DNA of 64,000 nucleotides, taken from positions 53,017,275 to 53,081,274 of the forward strand of contig CM039127.1 of NCBI GenBank assembly GCA_022036555.1. The letters run 5' to 3'. This stretch comes from Microstegium vimineum (lineage: Eukaryota; Streptophyta; Magnoliopsida; Poales; Poaceae). This document shows positions 44,663 to 56,379 of this stretch, in pieces. Position numbers and translations under genes: made by a program. The first letter of the stretch is position 1, and the number at the start of each line of letters is the position of its first letter. Under the pieces are notes generated by a model. It was given only the letters and a program-made list of their open reading frames with translations. It did no database searches and was not told the DNA's origin.

Positions 44663-46606
44663 TGAGAGTTCCCTTGTGTTTTGGTTTTGTGTAATTGATG
44701 AAACCCACCGAAGTACTAACCTTGATCTCTAAGTGTGAATCATGAGATAGGTTGGTACATATCATGTGATGTAGCAAGGTGGATCAAGTGGATGGCACAA
44801 GCTCTAGCATGGTGGTGCAAAGGAAAATGGAAAAGGATTCAAGGCAGAGGTGAAATAGGAATCCATTTTTAGTTTGGTGATCAAGACACCATAGAGGGTG
44901 TGATCACATTTAGGATAGATAGCCGTACTATCAAGGAGGGAGCTCACGTGTTTGATTACGGTTATCATGTGCCACTAGGTTCATATGCATTGCATTTAAA
45001 ATCAATTGAACCAAGTGAAACAACCAACTAATTCCAAGATAAATGTGAACTAAAAGCTAACACACGTGCACAAGTGTTGGGATCACTTAGTGTTAGCTCC
45101 TTGGAAGCTTGAAAGAAGTTGGAGGCTGTTTGGACTCAGTTTGGTGGTCCGGACGTAGGGTGTGTTGGTGGTCCGGACCATCGGAGATGGGTCCGGAGGC
45201 ATTACCTAGCTCGACAGTGCTGTGAGCAGTGATCCAGACGTTGTTTGCGGTCCGGACGCAGGATCCGGACGCGCGTCCGGAGTCTCTGCGCTCTCTGTTG
45301 GTTCTGTGTGAAAGGAACCGGACGCAGGTGATGGTCCGGATAGAGGAACCGGACATGCGTCCGGAGGTGCAGAGGAGCTGAGGGAGCTCTCGGGTGCGCT
45401 CGGGGTCTCGGGAAAATATTTCCGGATCCTGTGAGCAGTGGCTCCGGACCCTGTGAACAGGTGCGTCCGGAGACACGTGGCGAGCTGTGGTGAAGGCGCG
45501 AAGAATCCGTTTGAAAAAGAGGAGGACCCGGACGCGTGCGCGTTGGCCCGAACTCAGTGAAAGTAGCATCCGGAGCTCTGCGTCCAGACGTGTTCTTGGT
45601 GGAGGTTTCTCTGTGGCAGAGGGTCCGGACGCATGCGCGATGGTCTGGACCCCCTGTGAAAAGTGCGTCCGGAGTTGACGCAGTGAACCTGTTTTGGGGG
45701 TAAAACGGCTAGTGTTTGAGTGTGGGCTATATAAGGTGGTATGGTCGGCCCTTGGGCAAAATCTTTTGTACTCCTACTTCACTCATACACTTGTGCTTGC
45801 TTGAGATTGCTCCACCCACTCATCCTCTTGACATAATTGACATATTCATGAGAGATTGAGTGAATCCAAGTGCATTGCTCATTGATTGCATTCTAGTGGC
45901 ACTTGGTGATCGTCGTCTTCGCGGAAGCTCTAGTTATTCTTGGAGGTTCCCACCTCCTAGACGGCTTGGAGCGACGAGGATCGTTGAGCGGAGGAAGGTG
46001 ATTGTCTCCGGCTCCGATCGGTGGATTGTGAGGGGTTCTTGAACCTTCCCCGTGGGAGTTCGCAAAAGGTATCTCTAGTGATTGCTCGTAGCTTGTGGAT
46101 CCCTATCTTGTGTTGGTTTTGCGGCACCCGGTGATGGGTTTGGCGTGTGATGCCAATTAGCGCGTGAACCTCCAAGTAGGTGAATCGCTACAACGAGGAG
46201 TAGCTTGTTGGCAAACAAGTGAACCTTAGTAAAAAATATTGTGTCTCGTTGTCTCTCTACCGAGGATTCATCTTGTGATTGATTGGTTATCTCTTTGCTA
46301 CTCTTCTCGGCGGTATAACCTTCCTAACTCTAGCTTTGCATTTACATTCTTACATTCTTGCAAAGTAGAGACTTTAGTTTAAGCTTGTGTAGCTTAGCCT
46401 AAGTAGCTTTAGTTCTCTAGCTCTTGTGTGTGACATAGGTTATCTTGCTAGTAACTAGTATTGTGGTAAGTGGCTGGCCGACCCTTGTAGTGCTAGTGCA
46501 AACTTGCTTTTCGTCGTGTTTTTATTCTAACAAGTTTGCTTAGTGTTGTTGTAGAATTTTTTTAATAGGCTATTCACCCCCCCTCTAGCCATATATAGAC
46601 CTTTCA
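44663..46606 (+). mobile_element. Element B 5' LTR
   Basis: Contains about 20 TCCGGA/CCGGAC words between 45130 and 45680, in both orientations. A TATATAAG box lies at 45728-45735 and would drive the element transcript. Confidence 0.95.
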
Positions 46607-46608
46607 AG

Positions 46609-46621
46609 TGGTATCGGAGCC
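46609..46621 (+). promoter_or_regulatory. Element B primer-binding site
   Basis: TGGTATCGGAGCC two bases after the 5' LTR; one base differs from the canonical tRNA-Met site seen in element A. Confidence 0.9.
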
Positions 46622-46663
46622 AGTACACCGTTTCTTTGAGGCTTAACATCCCACGGTGTTAAA

Positions 46664-48199
46664 ATGGCTCTTATCAACAACACCAAAAGGCCACCCAAGT
46701 TTGTTGGCACCGATTATAGCTATTGGAAGGCATTGATGACCACCCATATCAAATCAATCAACCGGAAGGTATGGTTGGTGGTCGACAAGAAGTTTGAGGT
46801 GGTAGATGAGGAGGCACCCACCACGGCCGAGGAGAAGCTTCAAAACAATAATATTGCATTGAGTGCCATCCATGATGCAATCTCAAAAGAAGTCTTTGAG
46901 AAAATCAAGAACATTGAGAGTTCTCATGATGCATGTAAGAAGCTTGAAGAGTCTTATGAAGGGACTCAATCCATGAAGGGGGCCAAGGCATACATCCTAA
47001 AAGAGAAGTTTGCTAGCTTCAAGATGAAGGAGGATGAAAATGTGCCGGAAATGTTCAATAGGCTTGAGGTGCTTGTCATTGACCTCAAGTCACTTGGTGA
47101 TAAGGTGGAGAACAAGGACTTCTCCTTCAAGTTCTTGAGAAGTCTACCATCAAGATTTGAGATGCTAGTCACTCTATTGGTGAGAAGTGGATTGGACACA
47201 ATGACACCAAACCAAGTTCTTGGCGAGGTGATTACCGATGACACCTTTAGAGAAGACAAGGACAATATAAGAGAGAACAAAGAAAAGAAGGATGAGAAGA
47301 AAGATGACAAGAAGAAGAGCTTGGAATTCAAGGCCACATCTTCATCAAAGGGCAAAGAAAAGATCAAATATGAAGAATCAAGCTATGATGAGTGCTCAAG
47401 TGATAGTGATGATGATGAAGAGAAGATGGCTCTATTTGTCAAGAAATTTGGCAAATTCATGAAGAAAAAGGGCTATAGAGCAAGAAGGAAGAAGAACTCA
47501 CACAAGTTCAATGAGAAGGATAGAAGATGTTTCAAGTGCAATAGCAAGGACCATCTCATTGCGGATTGCCCTCATCATAGTGACAATGAAGATGAGAAGA
47601 AGGGCAAGAAGAAAGACAAGGAGAAGAAAGAGAGCAAGATGACTCTCAAAAAGAACAAGAAAGGAGGCTCATATGTTGTCACTTGGGATAGTAATTCTTC
47701 AAGTGATGATGATGACTCAAGTGATGATGAGAAAAGATCAAGCAAGAAGAAGGCTCTTGCAAGTATTGCTATGAAGAATAAGATCTCACTCTTTGACACT
47801 CCATCTACATGCTTCATGGCTCGGTCCACTAAGGTACAATTCGATGATGAGAGTGATTATAGTGATGATGATGATGATGAACCCACTAAAGATGAATTAA
47901 TTGAAATGTTAGAAGATGCTAAGACTCACTTTGACATCAAGAGAAAGGAGTGCAAAGCATTGCGGAAAGAGCTTCAAGCTCTCAAGAAATCCTTTGATGA
48001 GCTCAATCTTACTCATGAGAGGCTAGAGGATGCCCATGAGAATCTTGGCAAAGCTCACTCTAAGCTTGAAAAGGCTCACTCATCTCTTGTTGAGCAAAAG
48101 GAGAAAGAGCATGTTCAAACAAGTAACATGGGAACAACTTGTGACATAATCAATGAATCTTTCTATGAACCCATCATCATCACTCCAACTAACCCTTAA
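46664..48199 (+). CDS. Element B Gag (511 aa to first stop)
   Basis: Copia-type Gag: PPKFVGTDYSYWKALMTTHI at the start, then a UBN2-like capsid region to about residue 190. A Lys/Glu-rich linker follows, then a zinc knuckle CFKCNSKDHLIADC near residue 290 (about 47530), acidic runs and a C-terminal coiled coil (LNLTHERLEDAHENLGKAHS). The first ATG is 43 bases from the primer site. A stop at 48197 interrupts the frame, which then continues with further stops. Confidence 0.9.
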   Translation: MALINNTKRPPKFVGTDYSYWKALMTTHIKSINRKVWLVVDKKFEVVDEEAPTTAEEKLQNNNIALSAIHDAISKEVFEKIKNIESSHDACKKLEESYEGTQSMKGAKAYILKEKFASFKMKEDENVPEMFNRLEVLVIDLKSLGDKVENKDFSFKFLRSLPSRFEMLVTLLVRSGLDTMTPNQVLGEVITDDTFREDKDNIRENKEKKDEKKDDKKKSLEFKATSSSKGKEKIKYEESSYDECSSDSDDDEEKMALFVKKFGKFMKKKGYRARRKKNSHKFNEKDRRCFKCNSKDHLIADCPHHSDNEDEKKGKKKDKEKKESKMTLKKNKKGGSYVVTWDSNSSSDDDDSSDDEKRSSKKKALASIAMKNKISLFDTPSTCFMARSTKVQFDDESDYSDDDDDEPTKDELIEMLEDAKTHFDIKRKECKALRKELQALKKSFDELNLTHERLEDAHENLGKAHSKLEKAHSSLVEQKEKEHVQTSNMGTTCDIINESFYEPIIITPTNP

Positions 48200-48748
48200 T
48201 GTAGCACTTCTAACTCTACCTCTTATACTAGTGATGTTGTCACTTGTGATGCTTCACTAATGGTTGAGAATGAGAACCTTAAGAAGGAGGTTGGTAAGCT
48301 CACTCTAGCATTAGGCAATGCCTATGGTAGAGACGCCCGCTTGCTTAAGTGCTTGGGTAGCCAAAGGTTCTCCCTTTGCAAAGAGTGACTTGGCTATACT
48401 CCCAAGAAAGGCAAGGCGGCCTTTGCAACTCCAAAGCCTCGCTTTGTGAAGAACAATGGTCGGTTTTGCTCAAGTTGCAAGCAAGTAGGGCATGATGAGC
48501 AATATTGCAAACTAAATCAAAGCAAGATAAAATTTACACATGCATCTATTCGCTTTGATTCTAGTTATTTGCTTACCAAGGGCAAGAAAGGTGTGATAGA
48601 TAAGTACATGGGTACACCCAATGAGAGCTCAAAGAAGAAAGCTATTTGGGTACCTAAGTCCTTAGTCACTAACTTTGGAGGACCCAAGCAAGTATGAGTA
48701 CCTAAGAATAATTGAATTGTTTTGTAGGTCAATTATAAAGCCGGAGGG
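48200..48748 (+). pseudogene. Element B Gag C-terminus, broken
   Basis: The frame goes on past the 48197 stop, meets others near 48387, 48696 and 48711, and includes a second knuckle CSSCKQVGHDEQYC near 48470. This piece links Gag to the protease. Confidence 0.75.
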
Positions 48749-49963
48749 ATGCATTGGGTGCTTGATAGTGGGTGCACTCAACATATGACCGGAGATTCAA
48801 GAATGTTCAACTCTATCAAGCCAAATGATTGCAATGGGGTTGATTCTATCACATTTGGTGACAATGACAAAGGCAAGGTCAAAGGGCTTGGTAAGATTGC
48901 AATATCCAATGACATGAGCATATCCAATGTGTTGCTAGTAGAGAGCTTGAACTTCAACTTGTTATCCGTAGCTCAACTTTGTGATCTTGGTTTCAAGTGC
49001 ATATTTGGGGTTGATGATGTAGAGATCATAAGTGTAGATGGCTCTAACTTGATATTCAAAGGTTTTAGATATGAGAATCTATACTTAGTTGATTTCAATG
49101 CCAAAGAAACTCAACTGTCAACTTTCTTGCTATCCAAATCTAGCATGGGTTGGTTGTGGCATAGAAGGCTTGGTCATGTTGGTATGAGACAATTGAACAA
49201 ACTTGTCAAGCATGATCTAGTTAGAGGCTTGAAAGATGTGGTCTTTGAGAAAGATAAGGTATGTAGCTCTTGTCAAGCCGGAAAACAAGTTGGAAACACT
49301 CACCCTAGTAAGAGCATGATGAGTACTTGCAAACCATTTGAGCTCTTGCACTTGGACTTGTTTGGACCAACCGCATATACAAGTATTGATGGAAACAAGT
49401 ATGGCTTTGTGATAGTTGATGACTTCACTAGATATACATGGGTATTCTTCTTGAATGACAAGAGTGACACATTTGATACATTCAAGATCTTTGTCAAGAG
49501 ATGCCAAAATGAATTTGAAACAACTATCAAGAAAGTGAGAAGTGACAATGGTAGTGAATTCAAGAATACAAGAGTTGATGAGCTATGTGATGAATATGGA
49601 ATCAAACATCAATTCTCGGCCAAGTATATGCCTCAATCAAATGAGCTTATTGAGAGGAAGAATAGGACACTCATTGACATGGCAAGATCTATGCTTAGTG
49701 AATACAATGTGAGTGATTCTTTTTGGGCCGAAGCTATCAACACGGCTTGCTATTATAGCAACAGACTCTATTGCCACAAGATGCTTGAGAAGACACCTTA
49801 TGAGCTATTGAATGGAAGAAAGCCAAATATTGCATACTTTAGAGTGTTTGGTTGCAAGTGCTATATCTTGAAGAAAAGTGCAAGATTGAGCAAATTTGAG
49901 AAGAAATGTGATGAAGGTTTCCTACTTGGTTACTCAACTATAAGCAAAGCATATAGAGTATGA
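48749..49963 (+). pseudogene. Element B protease and integrase (404 aa, truncated by a stop)
   Basis: Protease motif VLDSGCTQHMTG is at the start. Then comes the integrase zinc region (LWHRRLGH... CSSCQAGK) and the catalytic core with the three acidic positions in HLDLFGP, VRSDNGSEF and NELIERKNRT. A stop at 49961 cuts the frame before the reverse transcriptase. In a working Copia element these are one polyprotein with Gag and reverse transcriptase. Confidence 0.9.
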
Positions 49964-49999
49964 AATCTTACTTATGGCATAGTTGAGGAGGTACATGAT

Positions 50000-51052
50000 G
50001 TGGAGTTTGATGAAACCCAAGACTCTCAAGGTGAAAATGACAATCATAATAATGTGAGAGGAGAACAATTGGCAAATGCAATGAAGAATATGGATATTGG
50101 GGACATTAGGCCGAGGCAAGAAGATGAAGAGCAAGACAATGACTATCTAGTGCATGCTCCATCCAATGAGCAATCCAATAACAATCAAGCTAGTTCATCC
50201 TCTCCAACTCAAGATCAACAAGAGGCTAGTTTATCATCTCAATCCAATGACCAACCTAGTACAAGTAATCAACTTCCAACACTCCAACCTATATCTATTG
50301 CAAGGGATCATCCTTTGGATCATATTATTGGAGATATCACAAGAGGTGTGCAAACAAGATCAAGATTGGCTTCATTTTGTGAACATTACTCCTTTGTTTC
50401 ATCTATTGAGCCAACCAAGATTGAAGAAGCTTTGCAAGATATTGATTGGGTGAATGCTATGCATGAAGAGCTCAACAACTTCACTAGAAATCAATTTTGG
50501 GAGCTAGTTGAGAGACCAAAGAATCACAATGTTATTGGCACAAGATGGGTCTTTCGTAACAAACAAGATCAAGATGGCATAGTGGTGAGGAACAAAGCAA
50601 GACTAGTTGCACAAGGGTACACTCAAGTAGAGGGTCTTGACTTTGGAGAAACTTATGCACCGGTGGCAAGGCTAGAAGCAATAAAGATTCTATTGGCTTA
50701 TGCTTGCGCTCACAACATCAAGCTCTATCAAATGGATGTGAAGAGTGCATTTCTCAATGGGTACATCAATGAATTGGTATATGTTGAACAACCACTCGGT
50801 TTTAAGGATGACAAGAAACCCAACCATGTGTACAAGCTTAAAAAGGCATTGTATGGTTTGAAGCAAGCACCTAGAGCATGGTATGAGAGGTTGAGAGACT
50901 TTCTCCTCTCTAAGGGATTCATTATGGGCAAGGTGGACACTACCTCTTCACCAAAAAGATTGGAAATGACTTGTTTGTGTTGCAAATCTATGTGGATGAC
51001 ATTATCTTTGGATCAACTAATCAAGAATTTTGTGAAGAGTTTGGAAATATGA
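50000..51052 (+). pseudogene. Element B reverse transcriptase, frameshifted
   Basis: Contains the Copia reverse transcriptase blocks WVFRNKQDQDGIVVRNKARL, YAPVARLEAIK, QMDVKSAFLNG and KALYGLKQAPRAWYERL. Near 50940 a one-base loss moves the frame. The YVDD catalytic box lies after this shift (about 50985-51000), in another frame. The protein is therefore non-functional as encoded. Confidence 0.9.
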
Positions 51053-51120
51053 TGGCAAAATAGTTTGAGATGTCTATGCTTGGTGAACTTAATTACTTTC
51101 TTGGTCTTCAAGTCAAGTAA

Positions 51121-51942
51121 ATGAAAAATGACACATTTGTGAGTCAAGGCGAGTATATCAAGGACATGCTCAAGAAGTTCAATCTAGATGAAGCAAAGTC
51201 AATTAACACACCAATGGGTACAAATGGTAACTTGGATAGTGATGCTAGTGGCAACATGGTAGATCAAAAGCTATATAGATCAATGATCGGTAGTCTACTC
51301 TATGTGACCACATCAAGACCGGATGTCATGTTTAGTGTATGCATGTGTGCAAGATTTCAAGCATCTCCTAGAGAGATTCATTTGAAGGCCACAAAGAGGA
51401 TATTGAGATATTTGAAGCATACACCAAATGTTGGGTTGTGGTATCCTAAAGGATCAAACTTTGAGTTACTTGGATACTCCGACTCGGATTATGCGGGTTG
51501 CAAGATAGAAAGGAAAAGCACATCGGGCACATGTCAATTGCTTGGAAGATCACTTGTCTCATGGTCATCAAAGAAGCAAAATAGTATGGCACTCTCTACC
51601 ACCGAAGCCGAATATATTAGTGCGGGGAGTTGTTGTGCACAAATACTTTGGATGAAAGCTACTTTGAATGACTTTGGAGTCAAATTCAAGAAAGTGCCCT
51701 TGCTATGTGACAATGAAAGTGCAATCAAGCTAACCAACAACCCGGTCCAACATGCAAGAACAAAACATATTGATGTCTGCCACCATTTCATTAGAGATCA
51801 TCAATTGAAAGGGGACATCTCTATCATAAGTGTTGGCACCGAAGATCAATTGGCCGATATCTTTACCAAGCTACTAGATGAAAAGAGGTTTTGCAAGCTA
51901 AGGAATAAGTTGAACATACTTGACTTCTCCAACATGAGTTGA
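51121..51942 (+). pseudogene. Element B connection and RNase H domain
   Basis: Separate open stretch of 273 aa after stops at 51060 and 51118. It contains YRSMIGSLLYVTTSRPD, then RNase H motifs YSDSDYAGC, STTEAEYIS, LLCDNESAIKL and the usual Copia ending DQLADIFTKLL. Structure is intact but cut off from the reverse transcriptase. Confidence 0.9.
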
Positions 51943-53030
51943 TGCACCCTCACTTATATGACATGCCTCTACTCCAACAAAGCAAGGTACAAGTTGATTG
52001 AAAGCGTTCATGCATACCTTGCTAGGACTTGTGTAGAGCATATAGACATCACTCATGCTTCTAGGCTCATTCATGAAAATCAAAATGTTTTTGATGATTA
52101 TATGGTGCCACTATTGCTTCTATGACTTGATATGATCTAGTGGTAGCATATGACATGTTGATGGGCTTGCAATCCTAGTGTTTGACCTATGTCTATGAGC
52201 TTAAATGTTTAATTCAACATAGGCAAGATAACCATCTTAGCATGTGTGAACAAGCTTGTCTATGGTTTAAACCGAATTAAATATCTTGGGCAAGTAGCTT
52301 AGTTCAAACCAAAGTTGAAACCAATCTTTCACCCTATTTCACACTAAGGGGGAGTAAAACTTGGATATCTATAATCGGTCCCACCTTTTTGTGTCAATTG
52401 AATGACAAAGGGGGAGAAATTGTAAAAAGATATAAAATGAGCAATGTGTAAAGGGGAGAGAAATTGAAAGACAAAGGGGAGAAAATGAAAAATATTTTGA
52501 AAAGAGAACACACAAGTAGGGGGAGCAAGCTCATGAACAAGTTGTTGCATTTGAATGCTTGCATCCTCATATGTATTATTGCACAAGTACTTAAATTCAA
52601 ATATTCTTGCTTGTATGGTGTTTGCTAGTGATCCAAAATGATTGATGATTGATCAACTAGCATGCATAGGTTGATTAGCTCTAACACATGTATTTTCAAG
52701 TGATTATATTTTCAAGTGGTGTCTAGCTAATCATGGTGCTAAGGGTGATTCAAATTTCCACACTCCAATGGTATCACGCTTCAAAGGTCTACTCTTAAAC
52801 CTTAGCATCATTTTGTAGATATTTACTCTCCCACATTGTCTATCTATACATATGTGCAAAACTTGAACCAAACTCATGAAGCACATATGTAGGGGGAGCT
52901 AATAACTACCAAAACCAAATTTGTGTAACTTGTCCAAATCTTGAATCTTTGATTAAAATGCTTGGACAAGCAACTCAAGTTCAAAATGATTATATTTCAT
53001 ATCTTTTTGGAAGGGTTGTCATCAATTACC
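51943..53030 (+). promoter_or_regulatory. Element B 3' non-coding region with polypurine-motif array
   Basis: No env-like frame. AGGGGGAG-type motifs occur near 52347, 52408, 52518 and 52890, with weaker AAAGGGGAGA ones near 52450 and 52477, before the true tract at 53031. Such multiple polypurine motifs are a known mark of Sireviruses. Confidence 0.8.
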
Positions 53031-53044
53031 AAAAAGGGGGAGAT
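53031..53044 (+). promoter_or_regulatory. Element B polypurine tract
   Basis: AAAAAGGGGGAGAT directly before the 3' LTR, the same 14 bases as in element A. Confidence 0.95.
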
Positions 53045-54988
53045 TGAGAGTTCCCTTGTGTTTTGGTTTTGTGTAATTGATGAAACCCACCGAAGTACTA
53101 ACCTTAATCTCTAAGTGTGAATCATGAGATAGGTTGGTACATATCATGTGATGGAGCAAGGTGGATCAAGTGGATGGCACAAGCTCTAGCATGGTGGTGC
53201 AAAGGAAAATGGAAAATGATTCAAGGAAAAGGTGAAATAAGAATCCATTTTTAGTTTGGTGATCAAGACACCATAGAGGGTGTGATCACATTTAGGATAG
53301 ATAGCCGTACTATCAAGGAGGGAGCTCACATGTTTGATTATGGTTATCATGTGCCACTAGGTTCATATGCATTGTATTTAAAATCAATTGAACCAAGTGA
53401 AACAACCAACTAATTCCAAGATAAATGTGAACTAAAAGCTAACACACGTGCACAAGTGTTGGGATCACTTAGTGTTAGCTCCTTGGAAGCTTGAAAGAAG
53501 TTGGAGGCTGTTTGGACTCAGTTTGGAGGTCCGGACACAGGGTGTGTTGGTGGTCCAGACCATCGAAGATGGGTCCGGAGGCATACCCTAGCTCGGCAGT
53601 GCTGTGAGCAGTGATCCGAACATTGTTTGCGGTCCGGACACAGGATCCGGACGCGCGTCCGGAGTCTCTGCGCTCTCTGTTGGTTCTGTGTGAAAGGAAC
53701 CGGACACAGGTGATGGTCCGGATAGAGGAACCGGACATGCGTCCGGAGGTGCAGAGGAGCTGAGGGAGCTCTCGGGTGAGCTCGAGGTCTCGAGAAAATA
53801 TTTTCGGACCCTGTGAGCAGTTGCTCCGGACCCTGTGAACAGGTGCATCCGGAGACACGTGGCGAGCTGTGGCGAAGGCGCGAAGAATCCGTTTGAAAAA
53901 GAGGAGGACCCGGACACGTGCGTGTTGGTCCGGACTCAGTGAAAGTAGCATCCGGAGCTCTGCGTCCGAACGTGTTCTCGGTGGAGGTTTCTCTGTGGCA
54001 GAGGGTCCGGACGCATGCGCGATGGTCCGGACCCCCTGTGAAAAGTGCGTCCGGAGTTGACGCAGAGAACCTGTTTTGGGGGTAAAACGGCTAGTGTTTG
54101 AGTGTGGGCTATATAAGGTGGTATGGCCGGCCCTTGGGCAAAATCTTTTGTACTCCTACTTCACTCATACACTTGTGCTTGCTTGAGATTGCTCCACCTA
54201 CTCATCCTCTTGACATAATTGACATATTCATGAGAGATTGAGTGAATCCAAGTGCATTGCTCATTGATTGCATTCTAGTGGCACTTGGTGATCGTCATCT
54301 TCGCGGAAGCTCTAGTTATTCTTGGAGGTTGCCACCTCCTAGACGGCTTGGAGCGATGAGGATCGTTGAGCGGAGGAAGGTGATTGTCTCCGGCTCCGAT
54401 CGGTGGATTGTGAGGGGTTCTTGAACCTTCCCCGTGGGAGTTCGCAAAAGGTATCTCTAGTGATTGCTCGTAGCTTGTGGATCCCTATCTTGTGTTGGTT
54501 TTGCGGCACCCGGTGATGGGTTTGGCGTGTGATGCCAATTAGCGCGTGAACCTCCAAGTAGGTGAATCGCTACAACGAGGAGTAGCTTGTTGGCAAACAA
54601 GTGAACCTTGGTAAAAAATATTGTGTCTCGTTGTCTCTCTACCGAGGATTCATCTTGTGATTGATTGGTTATCTCTTTGCTACTCTTTTCGGCGGTATAA
54701 CCTTCCTAACTCTAGCTTTGCATTTACATTCTTACATTCTTGCAAAGTAGAGACTTTAGTTTAAGCTTGTGTAGCTTAGCCTAAGTAGCTTTAGTTCTCT
54801 AGCTCTTGTGTGTGACATAGGTTATCTTGCTAGTAACTAGTATTGTGGTAAGTGGTTGGCCGACCCTTGTAGTGCTAGTGCAAACTTGCTTTTCGCCGTG
54901 TTTTATTCTAACAAGTTTGCTTAGTGTTGTTGTAGAATTTTTTTAATAGGCTATTCACCCCCCCCTCTAGCCATATCTAGACCTTTCA
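53045..54988 (+). mobile_element. Element B 3' LTR
   Basis: 1944 bp. Many of its differences from the 5' LTR change a CG to TG or CA, as expected after cytosine methylation. It carries the same TATATAAG box near 54110. Confidence 0.95.
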
Positions 54989-54993
54989 CACTG

Positions 54994-56371
54994 CTGCTCT
55001 TAGGTCCGGCACTGCCGCTTAGGTCCGGCACTGCCGGACTAAGGCCCGACACTGCTGGACCGCAGCACTGCTGCGCTGCCCAAAAATGCTCCGAATGAAA
55101 AACTGTTTTGCAGGGAGTCTGGGCAAGGTATGAGAGGATGTTTGGTGGAATTTGAGCACTTTGTTGCACATTTAAGCGTGCACATTTCATCCCCCTTTGT
55201 AGTACGACATTTCCTAAACTCAAATTCAAAACATCAAATAATTTAAACGTCTTTGAGTTGATCACCGTATCGTTTGATAATTTGGGGCTGCACCATTGAA
55301 TGTATTGTCCTCATTCTTATAATACCTTGAGCATGTGTTTGCAATCATCCTTATATTATCTCTTTGAGAAAACACACCTTAGAGCTTGTGACTTGAATCT
55401 TTCCAACACATATGAATTCAGCCCAAGACTTCAAGTCACTTCCACTAATAAATTGATCCTCAACATATATAACTCCTCATAGCTTGATTAGTACTTCGAC
55501 TCAATGCAAGTACTCTCTTCTTCACCTTAGCCATAGTACCTCGGTCTCCTTGACCTTCACCTTTGCTTAGTACCTCGAAGTCGTTTCCTTGCTATCTTCA
55601 CCCTATCAAGCCATACTCAAGTCACATCATATTAAGCACCGATTGAAAACCATTTCTTCAATATTGTGATCCTTGCTTGAATATCTTATAGATATGAATG
55701 TTGAGATCAATCAAGCCTCGATATATGAGGCTCCACATAAATATGGTCAAACCAATTCATAATTCCTTAGATCTTCCTTATTTTGGCTTGACACTCCCAT
55801 CACTCACTACAATCTCTATCTTCATACTTCTAGCTTGATCATATTAATGCAAATTGAGTTTCCACATCTTTGTCCATACAAGCAAACTAAAGTAGAGACC
55901 ATCTTATATCTAATATACATTGTCTCCTTTGTCATTTGACCTTTGCTTGGTGTTTTCTCACTAATGCACTATTGATTCATTATTCATTCCTTGATCAACA
56001 CTAGTCCACTATCAAACTCTTCTTGTTCATGCAAAGCAAGCTAATATAGAGACCAATCCATAGCTATCAACTCATGTCTCATTTGTCATTTACCAAACAT
56101 GCTTGCTTTCATATGATACTATGATATCCCACAACATAGAGGTTATTTCGTTGATTCCATTTGCATTGTTGTCTTTTGCTTGACTTAGATTATTCCCATG
56201 ATCTTCCAATACAACAATACACAATTTGACCTTCATTTCAACACTGTGTGGAATACCATCAAGTTTGCTTTTTCTTGTTGAACCTTTGATACACTTAGCA
56301 AACTTGATAGACCTTTAATTGTGTTGTCACTCAATTCACCAAAACTCACTAAAGGGCTAGATGTACTTTCA
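54994..56371 (-). mobile_element. Element A 5' LTR, outer piece
   Basis: Continues the LTR interrupted at 44662 and ends CTTTCA at 56371, followed by the CCTTG duplication. Closely matches 31375-32750. Confidence 0.9.
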
Positions 56372-56379
56372 CCTTGTAA

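Larger units (their letters stand above)
44663..54988 (+). mobile_element. Element B: Sirevirus (Maximus/SIRE-type Copia), complete but decayed
   Basis: 10,326 bp with CACTG on both sides (44658-44662, 54989-54993). LTRs of 1944 bp each start TGAGAG and end CTTTCA. About 50 substitutions by eye between the LTRs (about 2.5%), which at commonly used grass rates means roughly one million years. Order: LTR, primer site, gag, protease, integrase, reverse transcriptase, RNase H, long 3' non-coding part, polypurine tract, LTR. That order is Copia; the long Gag, the CCGGAC-rich LTRs and the multiple polypurine motifs are known Sirevirus traits. Confidence 0.95.
30473..56371 (-). mobile_element. Element A: gag-only Sirevirus-like LTR retrotransposon (outer element)
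   Basis: Bounded by a CCTTG duplication (30468-30472 and 56372-56376). Two LTRs of about 2.28 kb start TGAAAGGAC and end CTTTCA. The primer site is next to the right LTR and the polypurine tract next to the left one, so transcription runs right to left. After removing the solo LTR (36805-40752) and element B (44663-54988), A is about 11.6 kb. It encodes a Copia-type Gag at 43709-41471 and then nothing I can recognise as protease, integrase, reverse transcriptase or RNase H. It is therefore non-autonomous by structure, unless a pol was deleted in this copy. Confidence 0.9.

Noticed and set aside
51943..53030. Possible env-like gene in the 3' part of element B
   Set aside because: No long frame, signal peptide or membrane span; only polypurine motifs.
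43760..56371. Reading the right-hand LTR pieces of element A as two separate elements
   Set aside because: The pieces join perfectly once B and one CACTG copy are removed, and the CCTTG duplication fits only the joined form.
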